Of a stretch of 45,305 bases of DNA, positions 16,475-25,100 are shown piece by piece. The first letter of the stretch is position 1. Each line of letters begins with the position of its first letter. The DNA comes from Verrucomicrobiia bacterium. GTDB lineage: Bacteria; Verrucomicrobiota; Verrucomicrobiia; Limisphaerales; UBA11358. Under the pieces are notes generated by a model. It did not search any database and was not told the origin of the DNA. It saw nothing but the letters and a program-made list of their open reading frames with translations. The position numbers and the translations under genes were made by a program. The DNA lies in the NCBI GenBank assembly GCA_025451535.1, contig JANWKE010000187.1, forward strand, positions 1-45,305. The letters run 5' to 3'.

Positions 16475-17674
16475 TCACAACGTGTGATGAATGAAGGCCA
16501 TCAGATTCGTCCAGCCCGCGCCCGCGCCGATGACCATGGTGCTCAGAACCAACGTGGCAATGCCGGCGCCGATGAGCAGGTGCGCTTTTTTGCTGGCCCC
16601 CTTCCATTCGTGGAAAATCCAGCCCCACATGGTGGCGAAGATGATGATGCTGGCCATGTGCAACGTCCACGACGCAAAATCGTATTTGCCCATTTGCACC
16701 GCGCCCATCGTATAGAAGAAAAACTGGAAATACCACGTGGTACCCGCCAGCGCGGAGAAAAGATAATTGCCCAGCACGGGAATTTTCAGATCCACCGGAC
16801 CGCTGGATGCGGCAGCGGTTTCCGCCGGGCCCTGTTCACTGCCGGTTCCGCCATGGTGCGCATGTTCAATTTTGACGTGCGAGGCGAGATATTGATAGCC
16901 GGTGCCGTTCTTGAGGTTCAACAGAACGCACCAGATAAAATTGGTCGTGAAACCGCCCAGCAGGAGCACCGGGAGCGCGGGCAGGCCGGTCCAGATTGAA
17001 TTTGTCCCGGCGGCCAGCGAGGCCGCATTGATGCCTTTGCCGGCCTGCAAGGCAAAGGCAAAACACGCGCTCATGATGCCGCAAAACGTGGCGACCAGAA
17101 TTCCTTTTTTGAAACTGAATTCCTTGATTGCCTGCTTTTTTTGTTCCGCCGGCATCTCCGATTCCTTGGTGTAGCCGGCCAGCGCGGCGATGGCGATGCC
17201 CACCAGGCAGACGCCGACCCCCGCGAGCGTGACTTGTCCCGAGGTGGATTGGATGATTTGAACGATGCTGGTGCTGTTGGCGAACACAAAAAAATCCGGG
17301 GTGAGCGCCTTGAAAACCGGCGGTACCATGGTGCCGAACGCCGCGCAATATCCCAACGCCACGCCGGTGCCCAGCGACAAACCCAGATAGCGCATCGTCA
17401 GGCCATAGGTCAATCCGCCCAGCCCCCACAACACGCCGAAGAAATACGTCCACCAAAGCGTGCTGGCCGTCTGCTGGCGGATGACGCCGAAGAGATCGTT
17501 CGTCATCAAATACGCGAACAGCCACGGACAGAGGATCCACGAAAAAATTCCACCGACGAGCCAGTAGGTTTCCCATGACCATTTTTTGACGCCTTTGTAG
17601 GGCACATAGAAACTGCCGGAGGCCAGCCCGCCCAGCCAGTGAAAGAAAACACCGAGAAATGGATTGGGAGTCAT
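16475..17674 (-). CDS. rhaT: L-rhamnose/proton symporter
   Basis: This is a multi-spanning inner-membrane permease of 399 residues with about ten hydrophobic segments, in the RhaT branch of the drug/metabolite transporter superfamily. The start MTPNPFLGVFFHWLGGLASG at 17674 matches the family; the upstream in-frame ATG at 17728 would add a charged extension. Signatures are SFYVPYKGVKKWSWETYWLV, FGVLWGLGGLTYGLTMRYLG and LGTGVALGYCAAFGTMVPP. It is somewhat longer than E. coli RhaT (344 residues), mainly through a hydrophilic cytoplasmic loop (YTKESEMPAEQKKQAIKEFS) and a His/Gly-rich loop (EHAHHGGTGSEQGPAE). It imports rhamnose released by the CAZymes of this region. It is divergent from the sensor kinase, with a 208-base shared upstream region. 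Confidence 0.94.
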   Translation of the reverse strand: MTPNPFLGVFFHWLGGLASGSFYVPYKGVKKWSWETYWLVGGIFSWILCPWLFAYLMTNDLFGVIRQQTASTLWWTYFFGVLWGLGGLTYGLTMRYLGLSLGTGVALGYCAAFGTMVPPVFKALTPDFFVFANSTSIVQIIQSTSGQVTLAGVGVCLVGIAIAALAGYTKESEMPAEQKKQAIKEFSFKKGILVATFCGIMSACFAFALQAGKGINAASLAAGTNSIWTGLPALPVLLLGGFTTNFIWCVLLNLKNGTGYQYLASHVKIEHAHHGGTGSEQGPAETAAASSGPVDLKIPVLGNYLFSALAGTTWYFQFFFYTMGAVQMGKYDFASWTLHMASIIIFATMWGWIFHEWKGASKKAHLLIGAGIATLVLSTMVIGAGAGWTNLMAFIHHTL

Positions 17675-17882
17675 GGTTGTTTTGCTTTGTTGCCGCAAAC
17701 TATCCGAAAGACACGCCACCGAAGGCAATCACCATTTCTGGTTATGGCGAGGATCCGGGGATTCCCAGAACCTGCCTGCCGGCGGCCGGATGCGCGGTGG
17801 AATCGTGGGGTAAGCCATGCCATTCCACGAATTCGGCGGGTGATATCTTTACGAATCTCGATTTTTATTATAAACTATCCTC

Positions 17883-20800
17883 ATGGCCATTGGAGTGAAT
17901 TCCAAACGACCGGGCCTTTCGGGTAAATTGCTGGTGGCCGCACTGATTTCGGCGGGCACCTGGACCCTGCCGGCCGGCCCGCATCAAAATCCGGCCAACT
18001 ATTCCATGCAATCGTGGCAGGTGCAGGACGGCCTGCCTTATGACGCGGTCGACCGCATTGTGCAGGACGGGCAAGGATTTCTCTGGTTGGGAACCATCGG
18101 CGGGTTGGTGCGTTTTGACGGGGCACATTTCGTAACCTTCACTTCTCCCCTGATTGTTGGCGCCGATGGGCGCAACATCCGGGATCTGGTGGCCGGTCCC
18201 GGGAACACCTTGCTGATGCTGCCGGCAGCGGGTGGTGTGGTACAACTCGTCAACGGCGTTTTCAGCCTGCATCCCGCCAGTGCCCGAATGGCTGGCCGCC
18301 GACTGGTGTCGCTGTTCGTCGAACCGGACGGTGCCCTTTGGGTGGGAACGCTCGACGGTCATGTCATCCGCTGGAAGGACGGCCGGATGATCCAATTCGG
18401 GAGGAACGACGGGCTGAACAATCGTATTTGGACCAAACCCGGCTTCGCCATGGATGACCAGGGGCAGGTGTGGATTGCCGACGGGGATTTTCTCGGCGTT
18501 TACCGGGATGGACGTCTGGTACGGGTCAATGAGGGGCTGGTGTCGCCGATTGCAGTGGCCCCGAGCCGGTCGGGAGGGATTTGGATTGCCGGAAGGGACC
18601 GGCTCATGAAGATGGTAAAGGGGCGGTTCAGCCTTGTGAGCGCGGGTTTTCCCTGGGCGGGCGGGGCGGCGGTCAAGAATTTGTACGAGGATCGGGATGG
18701 CGGGTTGTGGTTGGGAACCAGCACCCGCGGGTTGTACCGGATGGTGGGCGGCACGTTTCACAGCATCGCCACTTCGGATCGCTCAATCACTTCAGTCACC
18801 GAAGATCGTGAGGGGAATTTGTGGGTCGCCACGGCGGGCGGAGGCGTTGACCGGTTGAACCCCACTTTTACCGCCTTTTACAACACCGCGTCGGGTCTCA
18901 GTGAGGATGTGAGCGACGCGATTTGCGGGGACCGGCACGGCACGGTGTGGTTTGCCAATCGCAGCGGCGGCGTCGCCCGAATGACCAATGGCGTAGTTTC
19001 GTTGGTGCCATTTCCCGGGGGCCGCCGATTGAGCGCGCAGGCGATTCTGGCGGATGATCAGGATCGCATCTGGGTGGGCGCCGAGAGCGGATTGTTCCGT
19101 TTTCCAGAAGATCACCCGGAAGCACTGGAAACGATGAATCCCAGCGTGCAACGAATCCATGTGCTGTTTCTGAGCCGAAACGGCGATGTCTGGGTGGCAG
19201 CCGAGCCGGCTTCGCTGGGACGTTTTCACGACGGCCAATACCAGGCTTTTTCCGAAACGGACGGGTTCCTGGGACAGCGGGTGCGCGCCATGGTCCAGGA
19301 TGCGGCGGGAACCGTCTGGATTGGTACCGAGGATGGCGAACTTTATTCCTGGGCCGATGACCGTTTTACCCGTTTCACCAAAGCGGATGGTTTGTCCGGT
19401 ATGCCCGTCCGCGCCTTGCTGGCCGATGCGGATGGCCTGTGGCTGGGAACCGTTGGCGGCGGCCTGACCCGGTTGGCGCACGGACGTTTTCAGACGATTT
19501 CCGCTGCCGACGGCCTGCCGGATGACGTGATCACCCAGATTCTGGAGGATGATCATGGCCGGTTTTGGTGCGGCACACGGCGCGGCATTTTCAACATTCG
19601 GAAACGGGATTTGCTGGATTTTTTTGCCGGCAGGAATCCGGAGGTCAACGTGGTTACCTTTGGCAAAAGCGACGAGCTGTCCCAGGCGTATTGTCTGGCC
19701 AGCGAATGCCAGCCCAACACGTGGAAGGGCCGCGATGGTCAACTCTGGTTTGTCACCCAGCAAGGCGTGTTGGACCTGGATGCCGACGCTTTCAAACCCA
19801 ACCCGCTGCCGCCGCCGGTATTGGTTGAAGGCCTCAAGGTCAACGACCAATGGCTGGCGACGACCGGAACGGTCCGGGTGGCGCCATGCCCCAGGAAGCT
19901 GGAATTTCAGTTCGCTGCCTTGAGTTATGCCGCGCCGTCGAAGGTGCGGTTCAAGTACAAATTGGACGGCGTGGATTCAATCTGGAATGAAGCCGCGCAG
20001 GGGGATGCGGTCTATGCCGGATTGCCGCCCGGCCGATATCGACTGCAGGTGACGGCCTGTAACAACGACGGTGTCTGGGACAGGCGCGGCGCGAGGTTGC
20101 CATTTGTCGTGCTGCCGGCCTGGTGGCAGACCTGGTGGTTTCGCGGGGCGGCCTTGCTGATCTTTGCCGGCATCGTATCGGCGGGCGGCAGATATTGGGC
20201 CAACCGGCGGTGGCAATTGAAGCTGGAACGTATGGAGCAGCAACAGGCGGTGGAGCGCGATCGCACCCGCATCGCCAGAGACATCCATGACGATCTCGGC
20301 GCGGGTCTGACCCAGATCACACTGTTGTGTGAATTGGGCCGGCGCGAACCGACGGAGGCAACGACGCAACTGGAGCGCATTTCTGATTCAGCCCGGCAGC
20401 TGACACGGGACATGGACGAAATTGTGTGGGCGGTGGACCCGCAACATGACACGTTTGCCGGGCTGATGGATTATCTCTCGGCGTTTACGGAGGATTATCT
20501 GCGGGTGGCCGGCATCCGGTGCCGAATGGATTTGCCCCCGGGCTATCCGGTGGCGCGGGTGGACGCGGAAATGCGTCACAACCTTTTTTTGGCGCTCAAG
20601 GAGATGCTCAATAACGTCGTCAAGCACGCGCACGCTTCCGAAGTGTGGCTCCGATTGCGCCTGGATAGAAAGTCTTTCACGCTGATTGTCGAGGACAACG
20701 GCCAGGGCGTACAAGCCGCCAATGGCAGCACCGCGAACGGAGCCACGAGCCGGATTTGTTCGGGCGCCGGCCTGCCGAATCTCCAAAAGCGTCTGGCGGC

Positions 20801-20924
20801 CATTGGCGGCCAGTGCCGGGTGCACAGTTCACCCGGGCGAGGCACACGCGTGGAAATGACCCTTGGCCTGAATGGCGCCGTATCGCCAATTGTGGCGATT
20901 GAATTACCCCTGTTGCCGCCCTAA
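17883..20924 (+). CDS. Propeller-sensor histidine kinase (Reg_prop / Y_Y_Y / HisKA_3)
   Basis: This is a 1013-residue membrane sensor kinase. A signal sequence is followed by a large periplasmic region (about residues 30-640) of repeated beta-propeller blades of the type GFLWLGTIGGLVRFDG, ALWVGTLDGHVIRW and GLWLGTSTRGLYRM. A Y_Y_Y domain comes next (YKLDGVDSIWNEAAQ, LPPGRYRLQVTACNNDGVW), then one membrane helix near residue 750. The kinase core has the phospho-acceptor His802 in RIARDIHDDLGAGLTQ (HisKA_3, NarX/LiaS type) and an HATPase with EMLNNVVKHAHAS and VEDNGQGV. The extracellular architecture is that of Bacteroidetes hybrid two-component sensors that bind oligosaccharides. Here the receiver and DNA-binding domains are encoded by the separate downstream gene. 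It probably senses a pectin- or RG-derived oligosaccharide. Confidence 0.93.
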   Translation: MAIGVNSKRPGLSGKLLVAALISAGTWTLPAGPHQNPANYSMQSWQVQDGLPYDAVDRIVQDGQGFLWLGTIGGLVRFDGAHFVTFTSPLIVGADGRNIRDLVAGPGNTLLMLPAAGGVVQLVNGVFSLHPASARMAGRRLVSLFVEPDGALWVGTLDGHVIRWKDGRMIQFGRNDGLNNRIWTKPGFAMDDQGQVWIADGDFLGVYRDGRLVRVNEGLVSPIAVAPSRSGGIWIAGRDRLMKMVKGRFSLVSAGFPWAGGAAVKNLYEDRDGGLWLGTSTRGLYRMVGGTFHSIATSDRSITSVTEDREGNLWVATAGGGVDRLNPTFTAFYNTASGLSEDVSDAICGDRHGTVWFANRSGGVARMTNGVVSLVPFPGGRRLSAQAILADDQDRIWVGAESGLFRFPEDHPEALETMNPSVQRIHVLFLSRNGDVWVAAEPASLGRFHDGQYQAFSETDGFLGQRVRAMVQDAAGTVWIGTEDGELYSWADDRFTRFTKADGLSGMPVRALLADADGLWLGTVGGGLTRLAHGRFQTISAADGLPDDVITQILEDDHGRFWCGTRRGIFNIRKRDLLDFFAGRNPEVNVVTFGKSDELSQAYCLASECQPNTWKGRDGQLWFVTQQGVLDLDADAFKPNPLPPPVLVEGLKVNDQWLATTGTVRVAPCPRKLEFQFAALSYAAPSKVRFKYKLDGVDSIWNEAAQGDAVYAGLPPGRYRLQVTACNNDGVWDRRGARLPFVVLPAWWQTWWFRGAALLIFAGIVSAGGRYWANRRWQLKLERMEQQQAVERDRTRIARDIHDDLGAGLTQITLLCELGRREPTEATTQLERISDSARQLTRDMDEIVWAVDPQHDTFAGLMDYLSAFTEDYLRVAGIRCRMDLPPGYPVARVDAEMRHNLFLALKEMLNNVVKHAHASEVWLRLRLDRKSFTLIVEDNGQGVQAANGSTANGATSRICSGAGLPNLQKRLAAIGGQCRVHSSPGRGTRVEMTLGLNGAVSPIVAIELPLLPP

Positions 20925-20961
20925 AATAGGGGCAAGAGAATGAAATATAGATTAACGGGAT

Positions 20962-20978
20962 ACTGCGCGCCGCGCAGT
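20962..20978. terminator. Short GC-rich palindrome between kinase and response regulator
   Basis: ACTGCGCG-C-CGCGCAGT is a perfect inverted repeat 37 bases after the kinase stop, followed by a modest TTTT run seven bases on. It could be a partial terminator or processing site that sets the kinase-to-regulator ratio. The T-run is weak, so the call is tentative. Confidence 0.35.
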
Positions 20979-21103
20979 CATGGGTTTTCATTTGGTGGAG
21001 CCAATGATGACGGGAGTTTTCCGATCGGCGCGTTTGGACGGCCGGGTAGTTTCCCATTCCGGGATGCCTCCCCCCAATGCTCCGGGACTTTTTCCTTCGT
21101 CAC

Positions 21104-21769
21104 ATGACTATTTCCGTGTCCATCGTTGAAGATGATCCGGCCGTGCGGGCCAGCTTGGTTAAACTGATAAATGGCTCGCCGGGTTACCGGTGTGTCAGCC
21201 AGCACCCTGACGCGGAAAGCGCGTTGCGGGAGATCCCTCCCGTCAAACCCGACGTGGCGCTCATGGACATCAATTTGACCGGGATCAACGGTGTCGAGTG
21301 CGTCCGCCGTTTGAAGCCGCAATTGCCCGGCACCCAGGTCATCATGCTCACGGTCTATCAGAACACCGAACACATCTTCAACGCGTTGACGGCAGGCGCC
21401 ACCGGCTATCTGCTCAAGCAGACACCGCCGGCGGAATTGCTGGCCGCCATCCGGAGCGTGCATGACGGCGGTTCGCCGATGAGCAGTCATATTGCGCGAA
21501 AGATCGTCCAGTTTTTTCAACAACCGGCGCCAGCCACCAACGGAGCGCAGAGTCTTTCACCCCGGGAATCGGAAGTGCTTGACCTGCTGGCCAAGGGTTA
21601 CCTGTACAAGGAGATAGCCGACTCCATGTCGGTTACCTACGCCACGGTCCATACGCACATCCGCCACATCTATGAAAAGCTTCACGTGCGTTCGCGAACG
21701 GAGGCGGTGGCCAAGCACCTCAGTCAGACCCGTTCCCTACCGAAACCGGCCAAAGCCTTTCGCATTTGA
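21104..21769 (+). CDS. NarL/LuxR-family response regulator
   Basis: This 221-residue protein starts at MTISVSIVEDDPAV (ATG 21104); a frame start at 21077 would add nine residues. The receiver domain has the acidic pair EDD, the phospho-acceptor Asp55 in ALMDINLTG, the Thr in MLTVYQ and the Lys in LLKQTPPAELL. The C-terminal LuxR helix-turn-helix runs from LSPRESEVLDLLAKGYLYKE to VHTHIRHIYEKLHVRSRTEA. It is the cognate partner of the upstream sensor kinase (179-base gap, same strand). Likely targets are the promoters of nearby pectin genes; the palindrome at 21909-21928 just downstream is one candidate site. Confidence 0.93.
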   Translation: MTISVSIVEDDPAVRASLVKLINGSPGYRCVSQHPDAESALREIPPVKPDVALMDINLTGINGVECVRRLKPQLPGTQVIMLTVYQNTEHIFNALTAGATGYLLKQTPPAELLAAIRSVHDGGSPMSSHIARKIVQFFQQPAPATNGAQSLSPRESEVLDLLAKGYLYKEIADSMSVTYATVHTHIRHIYEKLHVRSRTEAVAKHLSQTRSLPKPAKAFRI

Positions 21770-21908
21770 GCCGTCCCCTCACCCCGCCCCAATTCCGAAC
21801 CAGGGTAAAGAACGCCGCACGGCCCCTCCGCCGCCCGGCCGCGTAGTCCAGACCGTGCTGACGCGTCAGGCGACGCGCACGACATCCCTTTCAGATCAGT
21901 TTGAAAAT

Positions 21909-21928
21909 TATCGCCAGAACTGGCGATA
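21909..21928. promoter_or_regulatory. 20-bp perfect palindrome, candidate regulator-binding site
   Basis: TATCGCCAG-AA-CTGGCGATA has nine-base arms and a two-base centre, lying 139 bases after the response regulator stop and about 250 bases before the next gene. The geometry suits a dimeric DNA-binding protein better than an RNA hairpin (a two-base loop is too short). The partner is unknown; the adjacent response regulator is one candidate. Confidence 0.55.
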
Positions 21929-22096
21929 TTCAACGATTAGATATGTGATAGGGTTAAATGAAATCCACTTGTTATTGGCCTGAGTTGGAGGCGTGATGTT
22001 TTTGGGGAGTGAGAGCCGGTCGTGGCAAGTCGGAAACGAAACAAACAATTCGGCGAGTGAAAGATCCTGTGCGGATAGCGAATTCGAATTTAAGCG

Positions 22097-22124
22097 CGGG
22101 GTTCCGGCTGGCCCGGGAACCCCG
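22097..22124 (+). promoter_or_regulatory. Strong hairpin in leader of the autotransporter-repeat gene
   Basis: CGGGGTTCC and GGAACCCCG form a perfect nine-base stem around a ten-base loop, ending 51 bases before the ATG. No T-run follows, so it is not a simple terminator. It may stabilise or regulate the transcript. Confidence 0.4.
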
Positions 22125-22175
22125 ACACGCCGCCAATGGTGCACCAGACCTGTGTAATCAAGAAACGACATCACT

Positions 22176-25100
22176 ATGAAAACCGCAAACATTACCCAAA
22201 CCCGGTTAACGACAGCCTGTGTCCCCGCGAACCAGCGGCGAGGCTTCAGGCAAATCAGACGGCTGCTGACGTTCGGCGTCGGTCTTTTCGCTGCTCTAAA
22301 TCTTCGGGCTGCCAGTGACACCTGGACCAATACGCCGGTGGATAGCACCTGGGCCAACACCAACAATTGGGCAGGCCAGGTCGTGCCCGGCGCGCTCAAT
22401 CAGACCGGCAATTCCGTCAATAATGATGTTGCGACGTTCAATTCGCCCATCTTCGGTGGAATTGGTGGAGTTTCCAATCCCATCAAGCCGGATGATGCCA
22501 CCATTAACAATGATCGCAGCCGTACTTTGGGCAGCATCACCTTCGACACGGCAAGCTGCGGCGCCTATGTGTTCTTCTCTTCCAGCCCTGCCGTTCGCGC
22601 CACGGCCACCAATCCCGAAACCGGCATACTCAATTTGAGCCAAAACGGCAGCATCACGATGAACGCGACCGTGATCAACAGCGAAACGTTTCTGATCCCT
22701 ATTTTTATCCGCCTGCCTTCCAGCACTGCGGGCATTTACCATTTTGTCAACAATTCCACGACGCCCACGGCGACGCTTTTCATTAACACGGTCACCAACG
22801 ACAGTGCCAATACCCGTGGAACGGTTTTCGTACTTGATGGCTCGAACACGGGCACCAACACGGCAGCCCAACTTTCAAAGGGCACCACCACCACTGGCGC
22901 AATGGGACTCACGAAGCAGGGTGCCGGCACCTGGATATTGCCGAATACCAATGATCTTGCTTCTCAATCAGTCATCTCAATCAATGGCGGACTGTTGATG
23001 GTCAAAGACCCCGGCGCGTTTGGCGCCGCGACGGCAGCCACGATCAACAGCAACGGCACCCTGGAAATTGATGGAGTTGCTTTGAGTCAGAACCGGTTGA
23101 ATCTTCAGGGACAAGGAATTATCAGGGTTAATGGCAGCGCCACGGTGAACGGCGTCAACGTCGGCATCGGCACTGGCATCAACGCCAAGCTGGCCACCAC
23201 CAGTTCCGGTGATGTCATGACCGTGCTGACCAACTCGGGCGGCGCGGTGGATAGCGTTGTCCATGTCACCGGCCCGGGCACGGTGCTTTTATCCGGGGTC
23301 GGAACCTATGCGGGCAATTGGTCCTTTGACAGTGGCATCTGCCAGGTTGGCACCAACCTGGCGCTGGGCGCGGGTCCGCTGGCGACCATCAGCGCGGGCG
23401 GTACCCTGGACCTGACACCCCTTGGGCCGGGGACTAATTATACGTTGACGACCACGGGCCTGGGTGGCAGCGGCGCGGGCACCACTGTCGGTTCAACGGC
23501 CGCCACCATCACGGCCGGCGCCGGTACGGTGATAGACCTGGCGACCAGGGCTAACAACATTTCTTTGACCATCACTCCCGCTTCCTCCAGTGGCGACATC
23601 ACGCACCCGGCGCTTTATATTTCCCAAGGGACGCTCTCGCTTGGCAACAACGTCTTCACGATTGACAACGCGTCCGGCAGCCCGTTGGGCGTCGGCACCT
23701 ACACTTTGATTGCACAAGCCAGTGGAAGTATCACCAGCGGCGGTGGGTATTCCGTCGCCGATGTGACCGGCAACGGATTGGCTGTCAATACCATAGGGTT
23801 GATCCAGGTTACCGGCGGCAGCGTGAACTTGGTTGTCCAGTCATACACCGCCAAAAGCCTGGTTTGGCAGGGTGGCAATCCCAATGCCAATTGGGACAAT
23901 GGCACCACGGCCAACTGGCTGAACGGGTCGTCACCCAGTGTCTTCACCGAATCTGATCAGGTCACCTTCAATTCCGTCGGCTCCGCCAATCCGACGGTCA
24001 GTCTGGTCGGCGTCCTGGCGCCGGGCAGCGTGACCGTGGACACCACCGCCAACAACTACACCCTCAGCGGTGGCGGTAAAATCGGCGGTGCCACCGGCCT
24101 GACCAAGATCAGTGCCGGGACATTGGTCATGCAAACCACGAACACGTATTCCGGCGACACGGTCATCAGCAACGGCGTTCTTCAACTCGGCGGGAATAAT
24201 GTGATTCCGGGCGGCTCCAGCGCCGGCCAGGTTGCGGTCCAAAGCCCCGGCCTGCTGGACCTGAATACGTTCAACAATACCGTTGGCGCGCTGAACGGCA
24301 ATGGTACCGTGAATTGCACGGGTGGCAGTACAACCACGCTGACGGTGGGAAACAACAACGCCAGCGGAATTTTCTCCGGCCTCCTCGAAAACACCTCCGG
24401 CACGCTGGGGCTGACCAAGGTTGGCACCGGGACGGAAACGATCAGTGGCGCCAACACCTACACCGGCCCGACCGTGATCAGCAGTGGCACATTGCGGGCG
24501 GGCAATCTCAATGCCTTTGCCGACAGCCCGGTGACGGTCAGCGCGGGCACATTGGATCTCGGCAGCAGCCTGGTGGTGAGCAATCTGAGCGGTGCGGTCG
24601 GCAGTTCGATTGCCAATAATTCGAGCGCCAGTCCGGTTACCTTGTTCTCCCACGGCACCGGAGCGATCACGAGTTTGATCGCCGACGGTTCGGGCGGCGG
24701 CGCGGTCGGTATCGTCGTGCTCGATGGCGCGCTGACCTTGAACGCGGCCAACAGCTACAGCGGCGGAACCCTCGTGGCCAGCGGCGCGACGTTGAATATC
24801 GGTGTCATCAATCCGGGCGGTTCCGGCCAGGCAGGCGCCGGCGGCATCATTGCCAGCAATAACGCGACCATCTCGATGCCGACAGCCGTTTCCACCGGCG
24901 CCGGCCCGCTCAACAATATTACCACGGTTGACGGTGCCACCGTGACCTTTACGTCCGGTGAAACCGGCAACAGTTGGGCCGGCCAGTTCATCGGCAGCGC
25001 CACCGCCACCAATATCTTCCTCAATGGCAATACCTCCGTCGGCACTTCCGTGGGCAGCTTCGAGTCGTTCTCGAATTTTCTGGGCACGGTGATTATCACC

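Larger units (their letters stand above)
21770..22175. other. Intergenic region upstream of the autotransporter-repeat protein gene
   Basis: This 406-base stretch has no supported gene. It holds a perfect 20-bp palindrome (21909-21928), AT-rich sequence suited to a promoter just after it, and a strong hairpin (22097-22124) in the probable 5' leader of the next gene. Confidence 0.6.

Noticed and set aside
18792-19850. 352-codon minus-strand frame opposite the sensor kinase
   Set aside because: It lies opposite well-supported propeller repeats and has no signal, domain or start context.
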